Positions 51,615 through 61,520 of a DNA stretch of 64,000 nucleotides are shown one piece after another. The notes beneath the pieces were generated by a model. That model was given only the letters and a program-made list of their open reading frames with translations. It did not search any database and was not told the DNA's origin. A program made the position numbers and the translations under genes. Position 1 is the stretch's first letter. Every line of letters begins with the position of its first letter. The stretch comes from Chryseobacterium sp. ISL-6 (GTDB taxonomy: Bacteria > Bacteroidota > Bacteroidia > Flavobacteriales > Weeksellaceae), in contig NZ_JAGGPT010000011.1 of assembly GCF_018613715.1 (NCBI RefSeq), forward strand, positions 1 through 64,000, read 5' to 3'.

Positions 51615-51980
51615 ATGAAAAAGATAATCATAGCAGACGATGAGCACAAAATATTAATGTCCCTGGAGTACAGTTTTAAGAAAAACGGTTATGATGTTTT
51701 CATTGCCAGGGATGGAACGGAAGTATTAGAATTTTTAAAAGACATGGTTCCTGATGTTATTTTACTAGATATCATGATGCCCAATCTAGACGGATATAGT
51801 ACACTTGAAATAATCAAAGAACAGGAAAGGCTAAAGAACACAAAAGTAATCTTCCTGAGTGCCAAAAACAATCCAAAAGATATTGAAAGAGGACTGAAAA
51901 TGGGTGCTGACGCATATGTTACCAAACCATATTCAATCAAGAAGCTGATGCAGCAGATAGAGGAATTGTTTGAGGTATAA
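51615..51980 (+). CDS. Receiver-only response regulator
   Basis: 121 residues, a single REC domain. Acidic pocket residues DDE are at the N-terminus (IIADDEHKILM), the phosphorylation site is D52 (VILLDIMMPNLDG), the Thr/Ser is in VIFLSAKNN and the Lys in YVTKPYSIKKL. No DNA-binding output domain is present, so it acts by protein interaction or as part of a relay. Partner of the kinase 15 bp upstream. Confidence 0.93.
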   Translation: MKKIIIADDEHKILMSLEYSFKKNGYDVFIARDGTEVLEFLKDMVPDVILLDIMMPNLDGYSTLEIIKEQERLKNTKVIFLSAKNNPKDIERGLKMGADAYVTKPYSIKKLMQQIEELFEV

Positions 51981-52039
51981 GAGTCAGGATAAAAGTTGAA
52001 AATGAAGCGTTATTATTTTACATAATCAAAACATATATC

Positions 52040-52140
52040 CTGTCATTCAGAATGCAGCAAGGGGAATAAGGAATCTAAACTTAAAATATAGTTAACCAGA
52101 GTCTCCTAAAAGACAGCTCCCCGTTGCCTGCAGTGACAGA
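52040..52140. repeat. REP-like inverted intergenic repeat
   Basis: Left arm CTGTCATTCAGAATGCAGCA followed by AGGGGA. Right arm, inverted, CTGTCACTGCAGGCAACGGG followed by GA. A GGAATCT tail accompanies the left arm. It is a member of the 'TGTCATTCTGA...GAATCT' type repeats common between genes of Bacteroidetes; a solitary relative lies near 16657-16700. Confidence 0.55.
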
Positions 52141-52170
52141 ACCAGCAAAATACGAAACACAATTATTGAT

Positions 52171-54069
52171 ATGAATGCAAACGATTTATTTAAAAGAAGT
52201 ATAGAAGACAAAGAAAATTTCTGGAAAGAACAAGCTCAGGAAATCAGTTGGTTTGAGTTTCCTGGTCAGATTCTTTCACAAAATGAAAACAATTACACTG
52301 AATGGTATTCCGATGGAAAACTTAATATTTGTTATTTATGCATAGATAAGCACGTTGAAGATGGCTATGGTGATCAAATTGCCATTATTTATGATTCTCC
52401 GGTTACTGATCAGAAGATAACATACACTTTTAACCAGGCACAAGAAGAGATTTCAAAATTTGCAGGTGGTTTGGTTTCTCTGGGATTAGAAAAAGGAGAT
52501 ACAGCGGTAATTTACATGCCGATGATTCCGCAAACCCTTTTTGCCATGTTAGCATGTGCAAGAATCGGAGTCATCCACAATGTTGTTTTCGGTGGTTTTG
52601 CGCCTCACGAACTTGTGGTAAGAATAGATGATTGCAAACCAAAAGCTTTGATCACAGCTACTGCAGGAGTTGAGATTGCTAAAAGAATCCCTTATTTACC
52701 ATTGGTAGAAAAAGCAATTGAATTAGCCCAGGATAAAGTAGATCACATCATCGTTTACAACCGGAAACTAATCGATAACCAGGACGAAATGTTTGATGGA
52801 TTAATAGATTATGAGGGACTTATTCAGCAATCTTCTTCCGTAGCCTGCGTTCCTGTAGCATCTACACACCCACTCTATTTATTATACACCTCAGGAACTA
52901 CAGGAAAGCCTAAAGGAATTGTCCGTGACACGGGAGGCTATGCTACCGCTTTGAAATTTTCCATGAAATATATTTATGGAATCGAACCTGGAGAAACTTA
53001 TTGGGCTGCATCTGATTTTGGATGGGCTGTAGGACACAGCTTCTCTGTTTATGGACCTTTATTGAACCGTAATACCACCATTGTTTTTGAAGGGAAACCT
53101 ATTATGACTCCAGATGCAGGAACTTTCTGGCGTATCATCTCAGAATATAAAGTTTCTGCAATGTTTACTGCCCCAACTGCTATCAGAGCCATAAAAAAAG
53201 AAGATCCTAATGGTGAATTGGTTAAAAAATACGACCTCTCAAATCTCAAAAAACAGTTTCTTGCTGGTGAACGCTGCGATGTTGCTACCTTAGATTGGTT
53301 CAATGAGCATATTGGAGTTCCCGCCATCGATCATTGGTGGCAAACAGAATCAGGTTGGCCAATGCTTGGATTACTGACTTTTGATGATCATTATAAGATT
53401 AAAAGAGCTTCAGCCGGAAAACCGATCCCCGGATATGATATTAAAATCTTTGACGAAAATGGTTTTGAACTTGATCCACACCAGGAAGGTTATCTGGTTA
53501 TCAAACTTCCTCTTCCTCCAGGTGCTCTTTTAGGAATCTGGAAAGATTATGAACGCTTTCAAAGTAGTTATTTATCTCAATATAAAGGTTATTATTTTTC
53601 AGGAGATGGTGCTATACAGGATGAAGATGGATACTTCTTTATCACGGGAAGAGTGGATGATGTAATCAATGTCGCAGGACACAGGCTTTCTACCTCAGAA
53701 ATGGAAGAAATTCTTTCTTCACATCCACAGGTTGCAGAATGTGCTGTGGTAGGAATTGATAATGAATTAAAGGGACAGGTACCTTTTGCTACTGTTGTTT
53801 TAAAAAATGGGTCTACAATCTCCGAGGAAGATTTAGAAAAAGAAATTATTAAAATGGTTCGTGAGAAAATAGGAGCTGTCGCTTTTTTAAAGAATGCTAT
53901 GGTTGTGAAACGCTTACCTAAAACCCGCTCAGGAAAAATTTTACGGAAACTCATCAGAACACTTTTAGATGGTAAAGAATTTCAGATACCATCTACTATA
54001 GATGACGATCAGATCATAGAAGAAATACAAGAAAAAATCGTGGATTACAGGACTAAATTCACAAATTAA
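52171..54069 (+). CDS. prpE: PrpE/ACSS3-like acyl-CoA synthetase (propionate--CoA ligase type)
   Basis: 632 residues, adenylate-forming enzyme. Start region ENFWKEQAQEISWF and GKLNICYLCIDKHVEDG. The P-loop is YTSGTTGKPKGIVRDTGGYA; the 'GIVRDTGGYA' ending is what I associate with PrpE rather than Acs. A5-type WWQTESGWP and the C-terminal lysine motif LPKTRSGKILRKL (acetylation-regulated Lys) follow. It activates propionate or another short acid to acyl-CoA. It precedes acs by 49 bp and follows the SLC5 kinase/regulator pair, supporting a short-chain-acid uptake and activation module. Confidence 0.88.
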   Translation: MNANDLFKRSIEDKENFWKEQAQEISWFEFPGQILSQNENNYTEWYSDGKLNICYLCIDKHVEDGYGDQIAIIYDSPVTDQKITYTFNQAQEEISKFAGGLVSLGLEKGDTAVIYMPMIPQTLFAMLACARIGVIHNVVFGGFAPHELVVRIDDCKPKALITATAGVEIAKRIPYLPLVEKAIELAQDKVDHIIVYNRKLIDNQDEMFDGLIDYEGLIQQSSSVACVPVASTHPLYLLYTSGTTGKPKGIVRDTGGYATALKFSMKYIYGIEPGETYWAASDFGWAVGHSFSVYGPLLNRNTTIVFEGKPIMTPDAGTFWRIISEYKVSAMFTAPTAIRAIKKEDPNGELVKKYDLSNLKKQFLAGERCDVATLDWFNEHIGVPAIDHWWQTESGWPMLGLLTFDDHYKIKRASAGKPIPGYDIKIFDENGFELDPHQEGYLVIKLPLPPGALLGIWKDYERFQSSYLSQYKGYYFSGDGAIQDEDGYFFITGRVDDVINVAGHRLSTSEMEEILSSHPQVAECAVVGIDNELKGQVPFATVVLKNGSTISEEDLEKEIIKMVREKIGAVAFLKNAMVVKRLPKTRSGKILRKLIRTLLDGKEFQIPSTIDDDQIIEEIQEKIVDYRTKFTN

Positions 54070-54118
54070 ACATAAATTTAAATATCAATAAAATTCAAAT
54101 TTCAAAAACAAAAGGGAT

Positions 54119-56029
54119 ATGAGAAATTACTTAATAGAAGATTTACCACATTATTTTGAGGAATATAAAAAGTCTATTAAAAATCCTAAAAAATTCTGGG
54201 ATAAAATAGCTGATCAAAATTTTGTCTGGTACCAAAGATGGAGCAAAGTGGTTAAGTATGATATGAATGAGGCAAAGATCACTTGGTTTAAGAATGCTAA
54301 ATTAAATATTACAAAAAACTGTATCGACAGGCACTTGAACGAAAGAGGAGATAAAACTGCGATTATCTGGGAACCTAACGATCCAAAAGAAAAAGCACAG
54401 CACATATCTTATAACGAATTATATACCCGTGTCAATAAAACAGCTAATATCCTAAGGGAAATGGGTATTGAGAAAGGAGATCGTGTCTGTATCTATCTTC
54501 CGATGATCCCTGAACTAGCAATTACCATGTTAGCGTGTGCAAAATTAGGAGCTGTACATTCTGTTATTTTCGCAGGCTTTTCAGCTAATGCTGTTGCTTC
54601 AAGAATAAATGATTGTGGAGCAAAATTGGTGATCACTTCCGATGGAAGCTACAGGGGAAATAAAGTTTTAGACCTAAAAAGCATCGTAGACGAAGCTCTT
54701 GAAAAGACTCCAACCATCGAAAATGTATTGGTGGTAAAAAGGACAGATAATGAAATCAAAATGAAAGAAGGCCGAGACCATTGGCTTTCTGAACTCTATG
54801 AAACAGCTTCTGCCGATTTCGTCACTGTAATTATGGATGCAGAAGATCCGTTATTTATCCTTTATACTTCCGGATCTACAGGAAAGCCTAAAGGAATGCT
54901 TCACACCTGTGCAGGATATATGGTGTACACCGCATATACTTTTAAGAATATTTTCAATTATCAGGAAAATGACATTTACTGGTGTACCGCAGATATTGGC
55001 TGGATCACAGGACATTCTTATATTCTTTATGGTCCATTACTGAATGGAGCGACCACCGTTATTTTTGAAGGTATTCCTACTTATCCGGAGCCTGACAGAT
55101 TTTGGGAGGTCATTGAAAAACATAAAATCACTCAATTTTATACTGCACCTACTGCCATTCGTTCTTTAGCAAAAGAAAGCGCAGAATGGGTGGATAAACA
55201 TGATTTAAGTACCCTGAAAGTAATTGGCTCTGTTGGAGAACCTATTAATGATGAAGCCTGGCATTGGTTTAACGATCATGTAGGAAGAAAAAAATGTCCT
55301 ATTGTAGATACCTGGTGGCAAACAGAAACAGGAGGAATTATGATTTCACCGCTTCCGTTTATAACCCCTACCAAACCCACCTACGCTACGCTGCCACTTC
55401 CAGGTGTGCAACCTGTTTTAATGGATGACAAGCGTAATGAGATTACCGGAAATCAGGTTACAGGAAATCTTTGTATCCGTTTTCCATGGCCTGGTATTGC
55501 CAGAACGATCTGGGGCGATCATCAAAGATATAAGGAAACTTATTTCACCGCTTTTCCCGGGAAATACTTTACCGGTGATGGTGCTTTGAGAGATGAAGTT
55601 GGATATTACAGAATCACAGGACGTGTTGATGATGTGATCATTGTTTCCGGACATAATTTAGGAACTGCTCCTATTGAAGACAGCATCAATCAGCATCCTG
55701 CAGTCGCAGAATCTGCTATTGTAGGCTACCCCCATGATATCAAAGGGAATGCTTTATACGGCTATGTCGTTTTAAAAGAAACAGGAGAGGGCCGTCAAAG
55801 AGAAAACCTTAAAAAGGAAATCAATCAGCTTATTGCCGATCAGATCGGACCTATTGCGAAACTTGATAAGATCCAGTTTGTTTCAGGACTTCCTAAAACA
55901 CGTTCAGGAAAAATTATGCGTAGAATTCTTAGAAAAATTGCTGAAGGAGATTTTAGCAACTTCGGAGATATCTCAACTTTATTGAATCCTGAAATTGTCG
56001 AGGAAATTAAAAACGAAAGACTAGATTAA
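54119..56029 (+). CDS. acs: Acetate--CoA ligase
   Basis: 636 residues, close to E. coli Acs (652). It forms acetyl-CoA from acetate, ATP and CoA. P-loop YTSGSTGKPKGMLHT, hinge/A5 VDTWWQTETGGIM, the AMP-binding ITGRVDDVI and the C-terminal LPKTRSGKIMRR with the regulatory lysine are all present. Side-by-side paralogues of PrpE type and Acs type suggest use of more than one short-chain acid. A terminator follows the stop by about 24 bp. Confidence 0.95.
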   Translation: MRNYLIEDLPHYFEEYKKSIKNPKKFWDKIADQNFVWYQRWSKVVKYDMNEAKITWFKNAKLNITKNCIDRHLNERGDKTAIIWEPNDPKEKAQHISYNELYTRVNKTANILREMGIEKGDRVCIYLPMIPELAITMLACAKLGAVHSVIFAGFSANAVASRINDCGAKLVITSDGSYRGNKVLDLKSIVDEALEKTPTIENVLVVKRTDNEIKMKEGRDHWLSELYETASADFVTVIMDAEDPLFILYTSGSTGKPKGMLHTCAGYMVYTAYTFKNIFNYQENDIYWCTADIGWITGHSYILYGPLLNGATTVIFEGIPTYPEPDRFWEVIEKHKITQFYTAPTAIRSLAKESAEWVDKHDLSTLKVIGSVGEPINDEAWHWFNDHVGRKKCPIVDTWWQTETGGIMISPLPFITPTKPTYATLPLPGVQPVLMDDKRNEITGNQVTGNLCIRFPWPGIARTIWGDHQRYKETYFTAFPGKYFTGDGALRDEVGYYRITGRVDDVIIVSGHNLGTAPIEDSINQHPAVAESAIVGYPHDIKGNALYGYVVLKETGEGRQRENLKKEINQLIADQIGPIAKLDKIQFVSGLPKTRSGKIMRRILRKIAEGDFSNFGDISTLLNPEIVEEIKNERLD

Positions 56030-56052
56030 TCTAAACAGACAGGTATAATAAA

Positions 56053-56082
56053 AAGGCGTAGAAAATTTCTACGCCTTCTTTT
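56053..56082. terminator. Bidirectional terminator between acs and the convergent T9SS gene
   Basis: Stem AAGGCGTAG (56053-56061) with CTACGCCTT (56069-56077), then CTTTT. It lies between the acs stop (56029) and the leftward gene ending at 56089. Confidence 0.75.
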
Positions 56083-56088
56083 ATCAAT

Positions 56089-57354
56089 TTACTCTTTTAT
56101 GATTTTAATAGCTTGTCTTCCGAGATTAGAATGCACATTGAGTAAGTAATTTCCTTTAGGATAATTAAAATCCAAAGAATATTTTTTCATTCCTTTTTCA
56201 CTGATGTTATCTTTCAGAATATTTGTGATAAACTTTCCAGACCCATCATATAAACCAATAATAACATGGTCCGAGTGTTCAAAATGAATATTTAAATTCA
56301 GTTTGTCTTTAACAGGATTTGGAGCAACATCAATCTGAAGTTTTCCTTCCGAATGGTCATCTGTACTTTCATGTATTCCAAGATTTCCGGTGGTCATTTT
56401 ATAAATACTTTTTCCAGCTGCGTAAGCGAGACTGTTATTAACAAAAAAAATCCTGTTCAAAGATCCTCCTACACCCGTATTGTTCCAGGTAGTACCTCCA
56501 TCAAAAGTTTCATAGAAGCCTGTGTTATGTCCACCCATCCAACCGTGTGTTGCAGAAGTAAAACCAACAGCTTGCACATAAGTATCTGGAAAATCCTTAG
56601 TTTCCCAGGTAAGTCCCCCATCCAATGATTTTAACAATCTACCAATATTCGGGGACTCTGCTTCAATGGAACAAAATATTTTATTATTATCCAGAAGCTG
56701 CATTTTCCAAACGTATTCAAACGGAATGTTACTGTTATAAATTTTCGTCCAACTTACCCCTCCATTAGTAGTTTTAAGAACTACTGCTCCATCATCATCA
56801 CTTCCAGCTGCAAAACCAATATTTTCATCGATAAAAGTAATTTCTACTAAGGCCGTAGCATATGCAGACATGTCAATATATTGCCACGTATTCCCACTAT
56901 CCGTTGATTTTATAATATAAGCGGGATAAAACCAAGCTCCACATCCATAAACAGTAGAAGTTCCTACACAATCCAAACCACAGATCCCCTGAGGATAGGG
57001 TGATATATTATTGACTCTTTGCCACGAACTTCCTCCATCTGTAGTTTTATAGAAATTATTGTTCAAAGTTCCTAAAAAGCCAATATTTTCATTTAAAAAC
57101 TCAATATTTCTATAATACTCATTTGGAGTGGAACTTACAACCTGTTGAGTCCAGGTGCTACCGGCATTGATCGTTTTAAAAACAGCAGCACTTCCTCCAC
57201 GTGCAGCCCAACCTACATTTTCATCAAGAAAAAAGACGTCATCATATCTTCCAACCCCACTAGCAGGCGGTGGATTAGAAAAAGCGGTCCAATTATATTG
57301 CTGCGCATCTAAGAACGAAGACAACAGAGAAAAAGCAAGTAAAATTCTCTTCAT
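56089..57354 (-). CDS. T9SS type A sorting-domain protein with YCF48/BNR-like repeats
   Basis: 421 residues. Signal peptide 1-18 (ending FLDAQQ). The body has about six repeats 'VGWAAR..GAVFKTINAGSTW' / 'VYGCG...IIKSTDSGNTW' / 'GFAAGSDDDGAVVLKTTNGGVSW', i.e. Asp-box-like propeller blades (YCF48/sialidase type). The last ~75 residues (VAPNPVKDKLNLNIHF... YPKGNYLLNVHSN, IKIIKE) form a type A sorting domain for T9SS export. Surface or secreted protein of unknown ligand. It is monocistronic and faces the acs terminator. Confidence 0.87.
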   Translation of the reverse strand: MKRILLAFSLLSSFLDAQQYNWTAFSNPPPASGVGRYDDVFFLDENVGWAARGGSAAVFKTINAGSTWTQQVVSSTPNEYYRNIEFLNENIGFLGTLNNNFYKTTDGGSSWQRVNNISPYPQGICGLDCVGTSTVYGCGAWFYPAYIIKSTDSGNTWQYIDMSAYATALVEITFIDENIGFAAGSDDDGAVVLKTTNGGVSWTKIYNSNIPFEYVWKMQLLDNNKIFCSIEAESPNIGRLLKSLDGGLTWETKDFPDTYVQAVGFTSATHGWMGGHNTGFYETFDGGTTWNNTGVGGSLNRIFFVNNSLAYAAGKSIYKMTTGNLGIHESTDDHSEGKLQIDVAPNPVKDKLNLNIHFEHSDHVIIGLYDGSGKFITNILKDNISEKGMKKYSLDFNYPKGNYLLNVHSNLGRQAIKIIKE

Positions 57355-57601
57355 AGTTATTTATTTTTACCGCTAATTTGAGCTTTTTAAGACAAGTACA
57401 CAATAGTCCTGAAAACAATTAATACAGCAACTGATCAAGTGCTAATGTCTCAAAAAATTCAAACATTCGATTGATAGAGATCATCAAACATTTTAACATA
57501 AAATTATAGATAAACTACTATATAGTTAATTTTATTACATTTTATTCAAAAAAATTGAAATTTAATTATTACCTTTAAGTAGAAATTTAAAACACACGAT
57601 C

Positions 57602-57967
57602 ATGACAAAAATATTAGCCGGATTATTTCAATCTCACAGTGATTATAAAAAACTTGAAACAGACCTGGAAAGCTCTGGTTTTGGAAACTCAGATTACATT
57701 GTATATCTCGAAGACCATCCTCACGGCTCTCAATATTTAGCAAGTGTCGCCGTAAATGATCTTGATCAGACCGACAATGCACGGAATATATTCAGTCAAA
57801 ACTCTGTTCTGAAAACATATTTATTTGAAAATATGGGTATCGAACAGGCTGATTACCATAACTTAAAAAAATACATTGACGCTCGAAATAAAGCCGAAAT
57901 CCACAATAGCCCTGATGTCAAGATCAAAGGTTCAAGCCATGGCATTGACTCCGAGGTAAAATTCTAA
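57602..57967 (+). CDS. Small hypothetical protein (stress-protein-like)
   Basis: 121 residues, soluble. The N-terminal half (ILAGLFQSHSDYKKLETDLE, YLASVAVNDLDQTDNARNIF) looks like the alpha-beta sandwich of general stress proteins of the YflT/'heat induced stress protein' kind, where a residue pair is shuffled by sign; the C-terminal tail is polar and probably disordered. Assignment is by feel, not by a decisive motif. It has its own terminator and a 247-bp AT-rich upstream region with no recognisable promoter pair. Confidence 0.55.
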   Translation: MTKILAGLFQSHSDYKKLETDLESSGFGNSDYIVYLEDHPHGSQYLASVAVNDLDQTDNARNIFSQNSVLKTYLFENMGIEQADYHNLKKYIDARNKAEIHNSPDVKIKGSSHGIDSEVKF

Positions 57968-57990
57968 TAAAACTAAATTCTAATAACCGA

Positions 57991-58019
57991 AAATCCGTAG
58001 AGCTTTCTGCGGATTTTTT
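57991..58019 (+). terminator. Terminator after the small stress-like gene
   Basis: AAATCCGTAGA (57991-58001) pairs with TCTGCGGATTT (58006-58016) with one G:T, followed by T-rich DNA. Confidence 0.7.
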
Positions 58020-58077
58020 GTAATTTGAAAACTGGGAAAATTTTCGTATTTTCGTTTAAATATAGGCATTTACACAA

Positions 58078-60288
58078 ATGAGTTACGACTTAGAACAGGA
58101 GAATAAAGAGATACTCGCAAGATATAAAGATCTGATTTCTAATACCTACAGGACTCTTGATGAGGAAAACAACAAGCTCATCCGAAAGGCATTTGATATT
58201 GCACTAGATGCACATAAAGATCAAAGAAGAAAATCTGGTGAACCATACATTTACCATCCTATTGCTGTGGCTAAAATTGTAGCAACAGAGATCGGTTTGG
58301 GAGCCACTTCTATTGCATGTGCATTACTACACGATGTTATTGAGGATTCTGATTATACTTTTGAAGATATAAAGAAGATTTTTGGCGAAAAAATAGCTAA
58401 TATCGTTAATGGATTAACCAAGATATCCATTATGAATCATCAGAATATTTCTGTGCAGTCTGAAAACTACAGAAAGCTTTTACTAACGTTATCTGAGGAT
58501 TTCAGGGTTATTCTGATCAAAATTGCAGACCGTCTTCACAATATGCGTACCCTGGAGAGTATGGCTCCTGATAAACAAAAGAAAATTGCTTCAGAAACCG
58601 TTTATATTTATGCACCACTGGCACATCGTCTCGGGTTATATAACATCAAATCGGAGCTTGAGGATCTTTCTTTAAAGTACAACAATCCAGAAGTTTTCAA
58701 TGAGATCACGGAAAAATTAGAATTAGCTAAAGAAAATCGTGAAAAATACATTGAGGAATTCAAAAAAGAAGTTTCGGAAAGATTACAGGAAGAAGGATTG
58801 AATTTCAGTATAAAGGGTCGGGCAAAAGCAGTCTCTTCTATTTACCGAAAAATGCTTAAACAAGGTGTTTCTTTCGAAGAGGTCTTTGATAATTATGCCA
58901 TCAGAATCATTTATAGATCTGATGCTAAAAATGAGAAATTTCTAGCCTGGAAGATCTACTCTATTGTAACGGATGTATACCACAGTAATCCATCGAGAAT
59001 GCGTGACTGGATTACTCAGCCCCGTTCTACAGGGTATGAAAGTTTACACCTTACGGTCCTTGGTCCGGACAAAAAGTGGATCGAGGTACAAATCCGTTCT
59101 GAAAGAATGGATGAGATTGCAGAAAAAGGTGTGGCTGCCCACTACAAATATAAGGAAGGCTATAAACAAAGTACGGATGACAGAAATTTTGAAAGATGGG
59201 TAACAGAGATCCGGGATGTACTGGAACAGCAACAGAATCTCTCCACTTCTGAACTTTTAGATAATATTAAACTTAATTTATATTCGAAAGAGGTTTTTGT
59301 ATTTACCCCAAAAGGTGAAATTAAAATTCTACCAACAAATGCAACAGCACTGGATTTTGCCTTTTCTGTACACTCCGATTTAGGAATGAAATGTTTAGGG
59401 GCAAAAATCAATGGTAAGCTGGTTCCTATTTCTTATGTTCTTCAAAATGGTGATCAGGTTGATATTTTATCTTCTCAAAATCAAAAACCAAAATCCGACT
59501 GGCTGGAATTTGTAGTAACATCAAAAGCGAAATCTAAGATCAAAAGTTATCTTAATTCGCAAAAGAACCAATTGGTAGAAGAAGGAAAAGAAATTTTACA
59601 AAGAAAACTTCGTCATGCCAAGATCAATTTTAATGATGAGGAGATCAACAAACTTCAAAAGTTTTTTAATTTAAAAACATCTCAGGAGTTATTTTTAAAA
59701 TTCCAGAGTAATGAATTAGATGTTAGCAGTTTAAGAAAATATATAGAGAGCAAAAACGTTTTCAATAACTTGCTGTCAAGATTTAGAAAATCGCCGCCGA
59801 AAAATGTTCATTACGAAGAGCCGAAGGAACAAAACCTTGATATGATCGTCTTTGGTAAAGATGAAGAAAAACTAAACTATACATATGCAAAATGCTGTAC
59901 TGTAATTCCTGGTGATAAAATTTTCGGATTCATTACGATCTCAGATGGGATAAAAGTACACAGTGATAATTGCCCCAATGCGATTAACCTTAGAGCCCAA
60001 TATGATTACCGGGTTATTCCAGCCAAATGGGTAAATGCAGAAAGCTTTAAAAACAGAGTGAAAATTGATATTGAAGGTCTGGACAGAATGGGAATGATCA
60101 ATGATATTACTGCTGTCATCAGCGGAACAATGGGAATGGATATGAAAAGTATGTCTATCGAATCCAATAATGGAGTTTTTATGGGAAATATTACCCTGGA
60201 AGTAAAGAATAAGGGACAACTTGAGGAAACCTTTAAAAAGCTTAAAAATATTAACGGAGTTTCGAGAGTGAGACGATTACAATCTTAA
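58078..60288 (+). CDS. spoT: Bifunctional (p)ppGpp synthetase/hydrolase
   Basis: 736 residues, Rel/SpoT family. The hydrolase HD domain is intact (RRKSGEPYIYHPIAVAK, ALLHDVIEDSDYTFEDI, ADRLHNMRTL). The synthetase domain has SVSEE-like linkage, STGYESLHLTVLGPDKKWIE and IAEKGVAAHYKYKEG. A TGS domain (FVFTPKGEIKILP) and the C-terminal ACT domain (GLDRMGMINDITAVISG) complete the protein. Both catalytic halves retain key residues, so it is bifunctional, as in most Bacteroidetes with a single long Rel. nhaA follows 2 bp later, suggesting co-transcription. Confidence 0.95.
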   Translation: MSYDLEQENKEILARYKDLISNTYRTLDEENNKLIRKAFDIALDAHKDQRRKSGEPYIYHPIAVAKIVATEIGLGATSIACALLHDVIEDSDYTFEDIKKIFGEKIANIVNGLTKISIMNHQNISVQSENYRKLLLTLSEDFRVILIKIADRLHNMRTLESMAPDKQKKIASETVYIYAPLAHRLGLYNIKSELEDLSLKYNNPEVFNEITEKLELAKENREKYIEEFKKEVSERLQEEGLNFSIKGRAKAVSSIYRKMLKQGVSFEEVFDNYAIRIIYRSDAKNEKFLAWKIYSIVTDVYHSNPSRMRDWITQPRSTGYESLHLTVLGPDKKWIEVQIRSERMDEIAEKGVAAHYKYKEGYKQSTDDRNFERWVTEIRDVLEQQQNLSTSELLDNIKLNLYSKEVFVFTPKGEIKILPTNATALDFAFSVHSDLGMKCLGAKINGKLVPISYVLQNGDQVDILSSQNQKPKSDWLEFVVTSKAKSKIKSYLNSQKNQLVEEGKEILQRKLRHAKINFNDEEINKLQKFFNLKTSQELFLKFQSNELDVSSLRKYIESKNVFNNLLSRFRKSPPKNVHYEEPKEQNLDMIVFGKDEEKLNYTYAKCCTVIPGDKIFGFITISDGIKVHSDNCPNAINLRAQYDYRVIPAKWVNAESFKNRVKIDIEGLDRMGMINDITAVISGTMGMDMKSMSIESNNGVFMGNITLEVKNKGQLEETFKKLKNINGVSRVRRLQS

Positions 60289-60290
60289 AC

Positions 60291-61478
60291 ATGAATTTAT
60301 CAATTTATTTTAAAAAATTTTTCAATAACAGTCAATCGTCAGGAATAATCCTTATTTTTTGTGTTGTCGTGTCTTTACTGATTGCCAATTCAACATTAGC
60401 AGGCAGTTTTCAAAACTTATTGGATAAGGAGACAGGCATCGATCTTTTTCATTTAAAATATCCAATCCACATATGGATCAATGATGGCCTTATGGCTATT
60501 TTCTTTCTTTTGGTTGGTCTGGAAATAAAAAGAGAATTGGTAGAGGGAGAGCTTTCATCTTTCAAAAATGCATCGCTCCCTATTTTTGCAGCTATAGGCG
60601 GAATGCTGGTTCCGGCAACAATTTATACTCTTTTCAATTCAGGTACAGAATACAGCAACGGATGGGGAATTCCAATGGCAACGGATATTGCATTTTCCTT
60701 AGCACTTATTTCTATGCTGGGGAGTAAGATCCCTAACTCTATCAAGATCTTTCTTGCTGCCCTTGCTATTGTTGATGACCTGGGCGCTATTTTGGTGATT
60801 GCCATTTTTTATACAGACCAGATCCATTGGATATATTTAATTTTATCCTTCGGAATTGTCGCTCTGCTTTTTCTTTTAAACTTTTTAAAGGTTACAAAAC
60901 TTGTTTTCTACATCGTTCCCGGTTTATTTTTATGGTATTTTTTACATCATTCCGGAATCCATGCTACCATTGCCGGGGTATTATTAGCATTATCAATTCC
61001 TACGAATGCGTCCAATGTTAAAATATCTCCTTTAGAAAAACTAGAGCATACATTACATCTCCCTGTAAGTTTTATTATCATGCCTATATTTGCTTTAACC
61101 AATACCAATATTACATTTCACAATGGAATGGTTGAAGGTCTGGTAAGTACATTAGGACTGGGAATTATAGGTGGTTTGGTTATAGGAAAATTAATTGGTA
61201 TTAATTTATTCTCATTTATTGCTATCAAACTTAAATTAAGTTCACTCCCACATAACAGTTCATGGGCACATATGCTGGGGGTTGGCTTACTGGCAGGAAT
61301 TGGTTTCACGATGTCTATTTTCATAGCTCTGCTTTCATTCAAAAATGAAATTGAGATTCAGGATGAGGCAAAATTTGCTATTCTAATCGCATCATTCTTA
61401 TCTGCCGTTTTAGGAGTTACCATACTAAGTATGAGTTCTAAAAGAAACAGATTCATTAACGAAGATAATGAAGAATAA
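60291..61478 (+). CDS. nhaA: Na+/H+ antiporter NhaA
   Basis: 395 residues with about 12 helices. Motifs are WINDGLMAIFFLLVGLEIKR, MATDIAFSLALISML (equivalent of Asp133) and AIVDDLGAILVIA, the Asp pair of the ion-binding site. It exports Na+ in exchange for protons in the inner membrane. It starts 2 bp after the spoT stop, so translation of both is probably coupled. A terminator follows the gene. Confidence 0.95.
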   Translation: MNLSIYFKKFFNNSQSSGIILIFCVVVSLLIANSTLAGSFQNLLDKETGIDLFHLKYPIHIWINDGLMAIFFLLVGLEIKRELVEGELSSFKNASLPIFAAIGGMLVPATIYTLFNSGTEYSNGWGIPMATDIAFSLALISMLGSKIPNSIKIFLAALAIVDDLGAILVIAIFYTDQIHWIYLILSFGIVALLFLLNFLKVTKLVFYIVPGLFLWYFLHHSGIHATIAGVLLALSIPTNASNVKISPLEKLEHTLHLPVSFIIMPIFALTNTNITFHNGMVEGLVSTLGLGIIGGLVIGKLIGINLFSFIAIKLKLSSLPHNSSWAHMLGVGLLAGIGFTMSIFIALLSFKNEIEIQDEAKFAILIASFLSAVLGVTILSMSSKRNRFINEDNEE

Positions 61479-61490
61479 TATTGAAATATA

Positions 61491-61516
61491 AAAGAGAGCT
61501 ATTGGGCTCTCTTTTT
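61491..61516. terminator. Bidirectional terminator between nhaA and the small peptide gene
   Basis: AAAGAGAGC (61491-61499) pairs with GCTCTCTTT (61506-61514), followed by T. It lies 12 bp after nhaA and directly downstream of the leftward peptide gene ending at 61521. Confidence 0.7.
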
Positions 61517-61520
61517 GTTT

